From Paenibacillus antibioticophila (GTDB taxonomy: Bacteria > Bacillota > Bacilli > Paenibacillales > Paenibacillaceae): a stretch of DNA of 64,000 bases. This document shows, one piece after another, positions 45,236 through 53,800 of the stretch (position 1 is its first letter; each line of letters starts with the position of its first letter). The notes under the pieces are model-generated. The model did no database searches. It was not told the DNA's origin and saw nothing but the letters and a program-made list of their open reading frames with translations. The DNA is taken from contig NZ_HG005141.1 of assembly GCF_000455265.1 (NCBI RefSeq), positions 578,815 to 642,814 on the forward strand, in the 5' to 3' direction. A program made the translations under genes and the position numbers.

Positions 45236-45612
45236 TTTAGTATTAATATCGAGGTATTCCTCCCGCGTAGGCCGTGGATAAGCATTTGAGCACTTGACGC
45301 TGTGGTAAGTTCAATATGTAATGGCCGACCTCGCCCAAGGAAATGTTGGCTACAACTAAGGTCTAGTGTTCTCCGGCCGGATTTACTCTAATTTAGAGTG
45401 GGGAATAGAACAGTCAAGAAGGGCTAAAACGATAGGATTTTGAAGAACTTTCTTGTAAGGGCAGCACAACCGAGCTTCCTACGGACTGTTATGGAGATGA
45501 GCAACATGAAAATAGAGGTCAATACATAGAAGAGACCGTCCAAAAAGTCAGTGAAAACTGCCTTCTCGACGGTCTTTTGTGGTCTTAGTCTGCAATTGAT
45601 TTGAATTATGAA
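45236..45612. other. Intergenic region with a diverged repeat
   Basis: No gene is supported. At about 45323-45363 the minus strand encodes TLVVANISLGEVGHY, a diverged copy of the small peptide segment at 27686-27760. A weak palindrome, GACGGTCTTTT context, lies near 45580. Confidence 0.4.
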
Positions 45613-46335
45613 TTACATTGCTTTTGTCTTTCTACAAGCTGGGTAGGTGCTACATCCCCAAAAAGTCTTTCCCTCTTTGTTCTTACGCGCCACCATCGGT
45701 GCGCCGCAGGCACATGTTACCGCTCTAACGGTAGAACCAGTTGAAGTAGCTTTTTGCGGCTTCTTGTTCCCTTTCCCCGGCTGCCATTTCCCCCAAGCCC
45801 GGAGTTTATTCTCTATAAGTCCGCCATGCCAGTAGTCAACTTTAAACTGTTCGGCTTCCCGTCTCGCATCAGCCGTAAGATCGGAGGTAGTAATGAGCAA
45901 AGATAAAATGCAGTCATGATTACGCTTGGCAGCCACCAGCTCCCGGACGGTCATCACTTGTACCTTATTATGGTCAGCGTAACATTTGGCTTGTACTGCG
46001 GTTTTCTCTCCACGTTTATCGATGATAACCAAGTCCACACCGCCATCTCTTCCGCCAACTCCTACTTCTTTTACGGTATAGCCTTGATCCCGGAAATATA
46101 ATGATAACAATCTTTCAAACTCTGCTCCATTGATTTGATCCAAAGGTGCCGTAAGGATAACCTCGTCCGGTCTACATGTTGTGGAAGAACGATTAAATGA
46201 AGCCGAAGTCTTCTTCTTTTCTGTTGGTTGCCATTTGCTCGAGCTTCTACGTTTTTTCTTCTTGGTACCTTGCAGCAAGCCAGATATAACGCCTAAAACA
46301 ATAATTAGTAATATGAACCCGATGATTTCTTTCAT
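45613..46335 (-). CDS. Membrane-anchored Mrr-like restriction endonuclease with zinc finger
   Basis: A 240-residue protein. One N-terminal transmembrane helix (residues 4-22) is followed by a basic linker. The nuclease core is NGAEFERLLSLYFRDQGY, VGGRDGGVDLVI with Asp101, and TAVQAKCYA with the QxK motif (Gln115, Lys117), as in Mrr/type IV nucleases. The C-terminus from about residue 205 is a topoisomerase-type four-Cys finger (CACG and CSTYPAC). It probably cuts foreign or modified DNA at the membrane. Confidence 0.85.
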   Translation of the reverse strand: MKEIIGFILLIIVLGVISGLLQGTKKKKRRSSSKWQPTEKKKTSASFNRSSTTCRPDEVILTAPLDQINGAEFERLLSLYFRDQGYTVKEVGVGGRDGGVDLVIIDKRGEKTAVQAKCYADHNKVQVMTVRELVAAKRNHDCILSLLITTSDLTADARREAEQFKVDYWHGGLIENKLRAWGKWQPGKGNKKPQKATSTGSTVRAVTCACGAPMVARKNKEGKTFWGCSTYPACRKTKAM

Positions 46336-46372
46336 AAATACTCCTTTAGCTTCAAAAGTCCCTTCTAAATCC

Positions 46373-46720
46373 CTAAGTATTCGCGTTCAATATTTCCTTC
46401 AATACATTTTTAGCTAGTCTTATCTTCTCATCTGTAGTTTCTCGAAGCATTCCTACGATCTCTTGAATACTGTTATCTGTTGAAGTAACTTCGATTTTCT
46501 CATCAACATAAGAGAAGAGCTGGATCAAATTGACCTCAAGTGCTTCAGCGATTTGGGCTAAATTGAGCAAAGAGATGTTCTTTTCCCCTCTCTCCACCTG
46601 GCCAATATATGAAAAGTGAAACCCGCCCTTTTCCCCCAAAGCTTCTTGGGACAGGCCCCGTTCTTTCCGCAACAATCGAATACGAGCGCCTACGAGCTTC
46701 AATACTTCTTTATCCTTCAC
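46373..46720 (-). CDS. XRE family helix-turn-helix regulator
   Basis: A 115-residue DNA-binding protein. GTG at 46720 is favoured because GAGAGGG lies 8 bp upstream. The frame upstream is open but lacks a ribosome binding site. The helix-turn-helix is ARIRLLRKERGLSQEALGEK with SYIGQVERGEKNISLLNLAQ. The C-terminal helices may dimerise. It lies 37 bp upstream of the Mrr-like gene on the same strand and is divergent from 46859-47254, so it may control both. Confidence 0.85.
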   Translation of the reverse strand: MKDKEVLKLVGARIRLLRKERGLSQEALGEKGGFHFSYIGQVERGEKNISLLNLAQIAEALEVNLIQLFSYVDEKIEVTSTDNSIQEIVGMLRETTDEKIRLAKNVLKEILNANT

Positions 46721-46858
46721 GTCATACACCCTCTCTAAGTCAAAAGTGTAGACAAGATTTCCAATAGTAAACACCGATATATAAATATCATTTACTAATT
46801 TAATATTTATATGTATCATTTTATGTGTGGCCTTATTGCTCTCAAAGGACGTGAATTG

Positions 46859-47254
46859 ATGGAAAATGATTTTTGCTACAAAATAAAGAATTATCGAGAG
46901 TTAGCTCATTATCATATGCAGTTAGCTTATTTTATGAGAAACAACCATCAGTTCAAAACATCCCTTATACTCTGCAACTTGGCATTAACGTCCATAGCGC
47001 GTGCTTTATATATTTATGAAATTAGGTCCAATTCATCTAGCCAAGATACTATCTTTGATGATTTCCTTTTACTGATGCATAAAGCCCCCAATATTGACCC
47101 TGAAATTGCTGATCTAGTAAATAGAATTGATCTTCTATGTTATTCCGAAGATGGCGTTACTATAGATCAAAAGAATACGGATAAGCTTATTCAAAAAACT
47201 GCAGATACTTTAACTATGGTCAGTTCAAAATTAATACTTCCGAAGCTTAAGTAG
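46859..47254 (+). CDS. Helical hypothetical protein (possibly HEPN-like)
   Basis: A 131-residue protein from ATG 46859 behind AAAGGA. The sequence is almost entirely helical (ELAHYHMQLAYFMRNN, SLILCNLALTSIARALYIYE). The layout of two long helices with paired residues recalls HEPN domains, but the RNase motif RxxxxH is not present. I cannot assign a family. It is divergent from the XRE gene. Confidence 0.55.
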   Translation: MENDFCYKIKNYRELAHYHMQLAYFMRNNHQFKTSLILCNLALTSIARALYIYEIRSNSSSQDTIFDDFLLLMHKAPNIDPEIADLVNRIDLLCYSEDGVTIDQKNTDKLIQKTADTLTMVSSKLILPKLK

Positions 47255-47430
47255 TAATCCTCTTTAAAAATTCATGAGAGTAAGACGTGCCCTCCAAAAT
47301 GATTCTAATTCGCTCGTGTGAAGTTTACGATTGCGATCTAATCATTATATCTCTAGCATTTAGATTGATGAAATGACACATGAGGCAAGTAAGGCAATGT
47401 AATATGTTGAATTTTAAAAGGGGAATGAAT

Positions 47431-48054
47431 ATGGAATTTAACGATTATTTTGTAACAATCCCGCTCCTTAAAACCGATAGATTAACATTACGTTCATTCT
47501 GCAGCGATGATATAGACACCTATTTAGGAATTATTCACGATCCTCAGGTGCAGCAGTTCTTAGGCGGAGGAGTTAACCTGTTCAACAAAGAACCGCATAT
47601 ATCAAATTGGCTCAACAATATAAATGGTAGACTTCTTAAAACAAAAACAGTGATTACATGGTGTGTGGAGCTTACAAAAGAAAATAAGGTCATAGGACGA
47701 ATTGATCTGGGTGGCTTTGCAAAAAAATCAATGGCCGAAATATCCTACTATCTTTCTCCTGAATATTGGGGAATGGGATTTGCAACGGAAGCCGTGAAGG
47801 AAGTAACCCATTTCGGATTTGACGCTTTAAGATTGCATAGAATACAGGCATTGGTTATGTCGGAAAATACACCTTCAATAAAAGTATTAAAAAAGGCAGG
47901 GTTCTCTGAGGAAGGTATACTTAAAAAATATTTAATTGGTAAGGAATTTCATGATACCGTTATGCTGGCAGCGATTCGTGAGCAAAATTTGAATTATGCA
48001 TTAGGTACTACTATTGGTATCCAACCTTTTAAGAATGCGCCACCCTCCGGGTGA
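47431..48054 (+). CDS. GNAT family N-acetyltransferase (RimJ/RimL-like)
   Basis: A 207-residue acetyltransferase. The start at 47431 follows GGGG. LKTDRLTLRSFCSDDID, then YYLSPEYWGMGFATEAVKEV (acetyl-CoA loop) and KVLKKAGFSEEGILKKYL are classical. The last 20 residues (GTTIGIQPFKNAPPSG region) are read antisense to the kinase gene, with which it overlaps by 61 bp. The natural stop may have been lost. The substrate is unknown. Confidence 0.88.
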   Translation: MEFNDYFVTIPLLKTDRLTLRSFCSDDIDTYLGIIHDPQVQQFLGGGVNLFNKEPHISNWLNNINGRLLKTKTVITWCVELTKENKVIGRIDLGGFAKKSMAEISYYLSPEYWGMGFATEAVKEVTHFGFDALRLHRIQALVMSENTPSIKVLKKAGFSEEGILKKYLIGKEFHDTVMLAAIREQNLNYALGTTIGIQPFKNAPPSG

Positions 48055-49067
48055 TTTTCTACAACTAATTCTCCACCATGTTGTCTAATAATTCGTTGTG
48101 AAATCGTCAGCCCTAACCCTGCTCCTCCAGTTGAGCGATTTCTCGATGCCTCCCCTCGATATAGGGGTTCAAATCCTTTTTGAAGATCCTCTGCAGAGAA
48201 TCCCTCTCCTGTATCTTGTATCGTAAAGATTACACAGGTTTCATCTCTATCGTAATTAATGAAAATTTTACCGCGCCTAGGTGTATGTCTGACTGCATTA
48301 TCTATTAAGTTATTTATGGCTCGCTCTAATAAGTGTGAATCGCCCTTGATATTGCAATGACTTGTCAAATGATCTGCAATAATATAGATATCCTTTTGCT
48401 CAGCCTGAGGGCTTAGGCTTTGAATTGAGTTCTTGAGAACAAGGCTCAGGTCAATCATATTTTCGCTTAGTATCATTTCTTGGTACTCTGTCTTCGCAAA
48501 CGTGAAAAGATCCTCTACAAGTCGATCTAACTGCACTGACTTCTCCTTACAGACTGCCAAATACTTTGCTCTCTTTTCAGGCGAATCAGCAATACCTTGC
48601 TCTAAGCCATCTAAATAACCCCGTAAGGCAAATAACGGCGTCCGTAAGTCATGCGCAACAGCAGCAATCACAAACCTCCGTTCATCTTCCAATTCAACCT
48701 GTTTCTGAAAAGATTTTTTTAGACTATCAACCATAATATTAAATCCATTATGGACTTCAGCAATTTCTGAAATCCTTGAATGAGGTATCTGGATATCCAA
48801 ATCTCCCTCTGCGATCTGCCGGGCACATTGGCTCATTTTCTCTAGCGGAATAAGAATATATCTTCGCATGGCATAAGCCACAATCAAAAAGGCCAATAGT
48901 AGACCCGTGATTCCCGCAACGATTTGAGTCGTTTTTGAATGGGTTGCAACGCCAAGATGAAACGAATTGGTTTCAACAAAATGCCCGCCTACATAAAATA
49001 CCCACGGAAAAAAAAGTATAATAAATAAACTAAGCATGGTGAATTTACGAATACGAATAGTTTTCAT
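47994..49067 (-). CDS. Sensor histidine kinase
   Basis: A 357-residue membrane kinase. Two transmembrane helices (about 10-30 and 50-70) flank a very short external loop, so it resembles intramembrane sensing kinases. HAMP follows, then the H-box VAHDLRTPL, the N-box NLIDNAVRH and GGAGLGLTISQ. Its start overlaps the end of the response regulator gene by 23 bp. The stimulus is unknown. Small membrane proteins upstream may be targets. Confidence 0.93.
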   Translation of the reverse strand: MKTIRIRKFTMLSLFIILFFPWVFYVGGHFVETNSFHLGVATHSKTTQIVAGITGLLLAFLIVAYAMRRYILIPLEKMSQCARQIAEGDLDIQIPHSRISEIAEVHNGFNIMVDSLKKSFQKQVELEDERRFVIAAVAHDLRTPLFALRGYLDGLEQGIADSPEKRAKYLAVCKEKSVQLDRLVEDLFTFAKTEYQEMILSENMIDLSLVLKNSIQSLSPQAEQKDIYIIADHLTSHCNIKGDSHLLERAINNLIDNAVRHTPRRGKIFINYDRDETCVIFTIQDTGEGFSAEDLQKGFEPLYRGEASRNRSTGGAGLGLTISQRIIRQHGGELVVENHPEGGAFLKGWIPIVVPNA

Positions 49068-49752
49068 TTTCTTCTCCTTTAAAACGATAGCCTATCCCCC
49101 ATACGTTCACAATAAATTGCGGATTATTCGGATCAGCCTCAATTTTCTCGCGAAGCCGGCTTAGATGGACACGAACAGTATGTTTATCACCAATCCCTCC
49201 CCAAAATTTATCAAGTAATTGGTCATATGAAAAAGTGTATTTAGGATGTTCGGCAAACAATTGCAGCAAATCATACTCCTTTGGTGTCAGTGAAATGGGC
49301 TGCCCTTTTATAAACACTTCTCTTGTAGACAAATCCAACGACAGACGCCCATAATCCAGGACCTTCCTGGATCTTTGTTTAGAATTCGAACGCCTCAATA
49401 CAGCCTTCACTCTTGCAACAATCTCACCCGGTGACGCGGTCTTGACTATATAATCATCCCCTCCAAGTGCTAGTCCGCGGATCTTATCTACATCATCACT
49501 CAGAGCACTCAAAAAAAGGATGGGGACATTGCTTTCCATCCGAATCTGCCTGCATAACTCAAAACCGCTTTGTCCCGGCATCATGATATCCAAAATGATG
49601 CACTCCATTGTGCTTTGTTTCAAAATGACAAGTGCCTGAGCAGTGTCATAAGCAGTTTCCACATCATAACCTTCACTTTCTAAGAAATCCCTCAATAGTT
49701 CTACAATACTTTTATCATCGTCAACGACTAGAATCGTCTGTCCTTCGTTCAC
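49045..49752 (-). CDS. OmpR family response regulator
   Basis: A 235-residue regulator. The receiver domain has DDD near residue 11 and the phosphoacceptor Asp in CIILDIMMPGQSG. The winged helix ends SRLREKIEADPNNPQFIVN then VWGIGYRF. GTG at 49752 is chosen because AAAGGTGG is upstream. It is the first gene of the two-component operon. Confidence 0.93.
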   Translation of the reverse strand: MNEGQTILVVDDDKSIVELLRDFLESEGYDVETAYDTAQALVILKQSTMECIILDIMMPGQSGFELCRQIRMESNVPILFLSALSDDVDKIRGLALGGDDYIVKTASPGEIVARVKAVLRRSNSKQRSRKVLDYGRLSLDLSTREVFIKGQPISLTPKEYDLLQLFAEHPKYTFSYDQLLDKFWGGIGDKHTVRVHLSRLREKIEADPNNPQFIVNVWGIGYRFKGEENENYSYS

Positions 49753-49972
49753 GAAAATTCCACCTTTCCTTCGATGACACACCCTGGATACTACAAACCT
49801 AACAACATTTAAATTTCAAATTCAGTTTATCATTTTTCTAATGAAAAATATGTTTTATGAAAAATTGTGATTGTTTTGTGATTGTTTTATACCCTCTTTT
49901 GAGATATTCAAAAGTTACTCTTTTATTGTGAAGCAATCAGCACATATTTGTACTTTAAAGGAGGATTTATAA

Positions 49973-50170
49973 ATGGGTATTGAAGATCCAACTTTCTCAT
50001 TCTTTCCATTCGGCGCTTTGTTTTGCCTTACATTATTCTGTTTTGTAGCGGTTCGCCTATTCGCAATACACTCTCGGAATAAGCAAATGGACCATATTAA
50101 AGACCTAGTAATTAACGGGGAACTAAACGAGGCGGAATATCAAAAACTGAAAAATCTTCTTGCAAAATAG
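49973..50170 (+). CDS. Small membrane protein with SHOCT-like C-terminus
   Basis: A 65-residue protein behind AAAGGAGGATTTATAA. One transmembrane helix (FPFGALFCLTLFCFVAVRLF) is followed by a short SHOCT-like motif, IKDLVINGELNEAEYQKLKN. It is the first of two plus-strand genes divergent from the two-component system, which may regulate them. Confidence 0.75.
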   Translation: MGIEDPTFSFFPFGALFCLTLFCFVAVRLFAIHSRNKQMDHIKDLVINGELNEAEYQKLKNLLAK

Positions 50171-50212
50171 GACAGGTTGGTTTTCCTAAGTATTATCGGA
50201 GGTTTTCATTTA

Positions 50213-50827
50213 ATGAAACGAAAAGCGGGTATAATTATCTTAATCATTTCAATGATGTGGGTACTTCACACATTTTCAAAGAATTTTATGGTAGACCCTC
50301 AATTTGAGAAGTTTATTTCTAGAAAAGATCAAATTTTAACAGATCACAACTTATGGATTTCAATGATTCGTATTCATATCCTACTTGCTATTATTTCTCT
50401 TATTACCGGATCTCTTGGAGTTATAAAAGCAATCCGTGATAAATCAAGAAACTTTCACCGTTGGAATGGCAGAATATATGTGATGTCCATTATTTTAAAT
50501 TTCATACCTGGCGTCTATGTCTCTTTCTTTGCTACAGGAGGATTACCAAGCATAATTGGGTTTCTTATTTTAAATTCATTATGGCTTATAACAACTATTC
50601 TCGGATTTTGGTATATCAGAAGACAAAGAGTTATGCTGCATAGTCAATGGATCACTCGAAGTTTCTTTCTTTCCTTTGCAAATATTACTATTTATATCAT
50701 TGTAGCCATTTCACATAACCTAATGAATTTTTCTTATGGAAATTCCTACACAATAGCAGTCTGGTTAAGTTGGTCTCTTAATCTACTTGTGTCAGAATTT
50801 ATGATTAGAAGGAGATTATTCTTTTGA
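50213..50827 (+). CDS. DUF2306-like membrane protein
   Basis: A 204-residue membrane protein starting at 50213 behind GGAGGTTTTCATTTA. About six hydrophobic segments are seen. Internal HRWNGRIYVMSII and HSQWITRSFFLSF match the DUF2306 pattern (conserved His in helices). Function unknown. Confidence 0.78.
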   Translation: MKRKAGIIILIISMMWVLHTFSKNFMVDPQFEKFISRKDQILTDHNLWISMIRIHILLAIISLITGSLGVIKAIRDKSRNFHRWNGRIYVMSIILNFIPGVYVSFFATGGLPSIIGFLILNSLWLITTILGFWYIRRQRVMLHSQWITRSFFLSFANITIYIIVAISHNLMNFSYGNSYTIAVWLSWSLNLLVSEFMIRRRLFF

Positions 50828-50837
50828 ACTCTTAAAA

Positions 50838-50876
50838 AAACAACCATTGACGACTCCAGGTCATCAATGGTTGTTT
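50838..50876. terminator. Bidirectional terminator
   Basis: ACAACCATTGACGAC pairs with GTCATCAATGGTTGT with one mismatch. A/T-tracts flank both sides. It lies between the convergent DUF2306 and SLH genes. Confidence 0.8.
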
Positions 50877-50887
50877 GTATTACTTTA

Positions 50888-53800
50888 TTACTTATCGATC
50901 AGGTCGGTTACTTTGAGCATTCTTGCAATCAGTGCGGTTACCTCGGCACGTGTCATTTGTGCTTTTGGGCTGAGGAGTTCAGGCCCATTCCCTTGGATGA
51001 TTCCCGCAGTGATCAGTTGAGCAACATCCGCTCTTGCCCAAGCCGCTACGTTTGCCTCATCCGCATATGGCGCCAATGTAGAAGCGATCTGCTCCTGATT
51101 TGGTTCCTCTTCGGATTGAATCAAACGATATGCACGGGCAATCATCGCGAAACCTTGCTCTCTTGTGATTTGCTGACCTCCTTTGAAGTCGCCGTTATCA
51201 TAACCACGAACGATACCAAATTCATCCGCAAGTGCTACGGCATCACGATACCATGCCGAGGCTGGCACATCCGGGAAGATGTTTTGCGGTGCATCCTGAC
51301 GCATCAAGCCTAGGCCCAACACGATAATTTCAGCAAATTCAGAGCGTGTTACCTGACGATTCGGCGAGAACGTGTTATCTCCGTTCCCCTTTAGACTCAG
51401 TCTTGCTGCTACATTGTTCACATCATCTCTGCCCCAATGATGCTGTACATCGTCGAAATCCTTCGGATTCCAGATGACCGAATAGGAGCCGCTGCTGCGA
51501 AGATCATTGATGAGTGCGAAGTAGCGATTATCAATTTGCGTAACAACCGTTGGCACATGGAATACGGTGCCGTCCGGGTTGATGATGACGCCAGTTGTAA
51601 TACGATTCGGGTCAATACCTTCCGGAAGAGCAATGTATTTCGACGCATAACCGTTCAATAATCCAGCTCTATCTGTTTTCCCGTCATGCATAAAGCTCAA
51701 ATCGAGATCAACCGGATGCACAAGCAGTTCATAACCGCCTTGAGTTGCCTTCTCGCGGGCAAGTTTCGTCACATCGTCTGCAGAACGTTTGATCTTGATG
51801 TTAGCAGCAATATTGCTAATCGGCGCGTTCCCGAACTGTCTGCTAATCGCGTTCACATCAAGCTGGCCTGCAGGAACCGGGTAAATCGCCAGCACGTCTT
51901 CAATGTCCAGGCTGGACCCAGTATCAGCAATCTTCTTCAGATCTTCAAGCGTCAAACCTTGAACTTCGACATCACCATGATCACCTGGTACGCGGATGCC
52001 AAGCTTATGTCCTTTACCGTCCGCAAGAATGCCGGACAGCTTGTTCTTATCGATCGTAACCGTCGCTTGGTCTCCATTTGGTGTTACAGTGCCCGTGGCA
52101 AACGATTCATTCGAACCGTTAACGGTTGTTACGATGTTCCCCGGTTTCAACGTATTGTCCGTCGTTGGAGGGGTCGGTGTAGTCGGTGGAGTTGAAGGAT
52201 TGTTGGTCCCCGAGTTGCCACCATTGTTGCCACCGCCGGAGTTGTCGTTACCGGAGGCTCTCTCACGAACGATGGTAAAGATATACTCGTTGATCAGCTC
52301 ACCGGCTGTATTATAGACACCGACTCTGATCTCATTCTCACCTTCATTAAGCGGCAGCTTACTCCACTTGTCAGAAGGATACTCTACATTGTTCACGGTG
52401 ATTATCACCTGAGTATCGTCCGGATATTTTGCCACTGGATTCAGGCTTATTCCGTATACGTCATTCGTTACCGTCCCGTAATAATTTTTGTTTTGGTTCG
52501 GATTGAATGGTGGAGTTAACCCGATAACCCGATTGCCGTTATTGGTTAGTCCGACAAGATTTATTTCCTCTAGTTGTCCGTTCATTTCAACGAGATCTTC
52601 CAGCGCCTTTTGTAACTCGGTCAGTGCCTGATCCACATCAGCTTCCGTTGCGTTCGGATTTTTCAGGACACTGTCTGCTTTGGCAAGCGCGAGCTCCAGA
52701 TTAGCCCAGCTTTCTGGGGTGTAATCTTTCTCATCGAGTGTGCCTGCTTCGTTTACCTTAGCTTCAAGAGCCGTTTTGTCGACCTTAATCTTCTTCAGAT
52801 GATCTAGAGCTTCGGTTAACTTTATAACAGCTGCATCTACTTGATCCTGTGTAGCATTTGGATCGTTCAGAACATTGTTGGCTTCGGTAAGCTCACGCTC
52901 CAGATTAGCCCAGCTTTCTGGGGTGTAATCTTTCTCGTCGAGTGTGCCTGCTTCGTTTACCTTAGCTTCAAGAGCCGTTTTGTCGACCTTAATCTTCTTC
53001 AGATGATCTAGAGCTTCGGTTAACTTTATAACAGCTGCATCTACTTGATCCTGTGTAGCATTTGGATCGTTCAGAACATTGTTGGCTTCGGTAAGCTCAC
53101 GCTCCAGATTAGCCCAGCTTTCAGAGGTGTAATCTTCCTTATCTAGCGTGCCTGCTTCGTTAATTTTGTTCTGTAATTCTGTTTTATTAACCTTTGTCGA
53201 TACGGTATATGTTACTGAATCTGACGCTTCCGAATCCACATAGGCATCGTTATTCGACTTCGCTGTTACCGTTACATCATAGCTACCGGCTTCCAGTCCC
53301 AATGCCGACAAATCGAGTTCAGTTCCATTTACGGCTTCGGTAATAATGGTGCCGTCACTTAACTTCACCGATACTTCATATTCGTCTGCATGGTCTATAG
53401 GGGCCCAGGACAGCATATCCCCATTCAATTGAGCATTGGGCTTCGCCAGCTTTGTTATTTCCTTGTCAAAAGCATCTACAGGAACTCCGTTAGTCCCCTT
53501 CAAGTTCCCGTTTCCGCTGTAGGACACAGTTACCTTTTTGCCATCAATGTCTGTTCCGGAAGGTAATGTAATAATCAGTTTTGTGGTGTCAACCGGATCA
53601 ACTTTAATACTAACCTGGCCAATCGGTATCTCTGTACCATCCATTTCAATTGAGAAACCCGTTGAATCGGTTAGCACTACATTCTGATCAAAAGTGAAGA
53701 CAATTTGATTACTACCCGCTGTAGCTTGATCAAGTTTAGCACTTGTCAGTTGGGGGGCTGGCGCTGCAATCGTGAAGTATGATCCATTATTAAAATCTTC

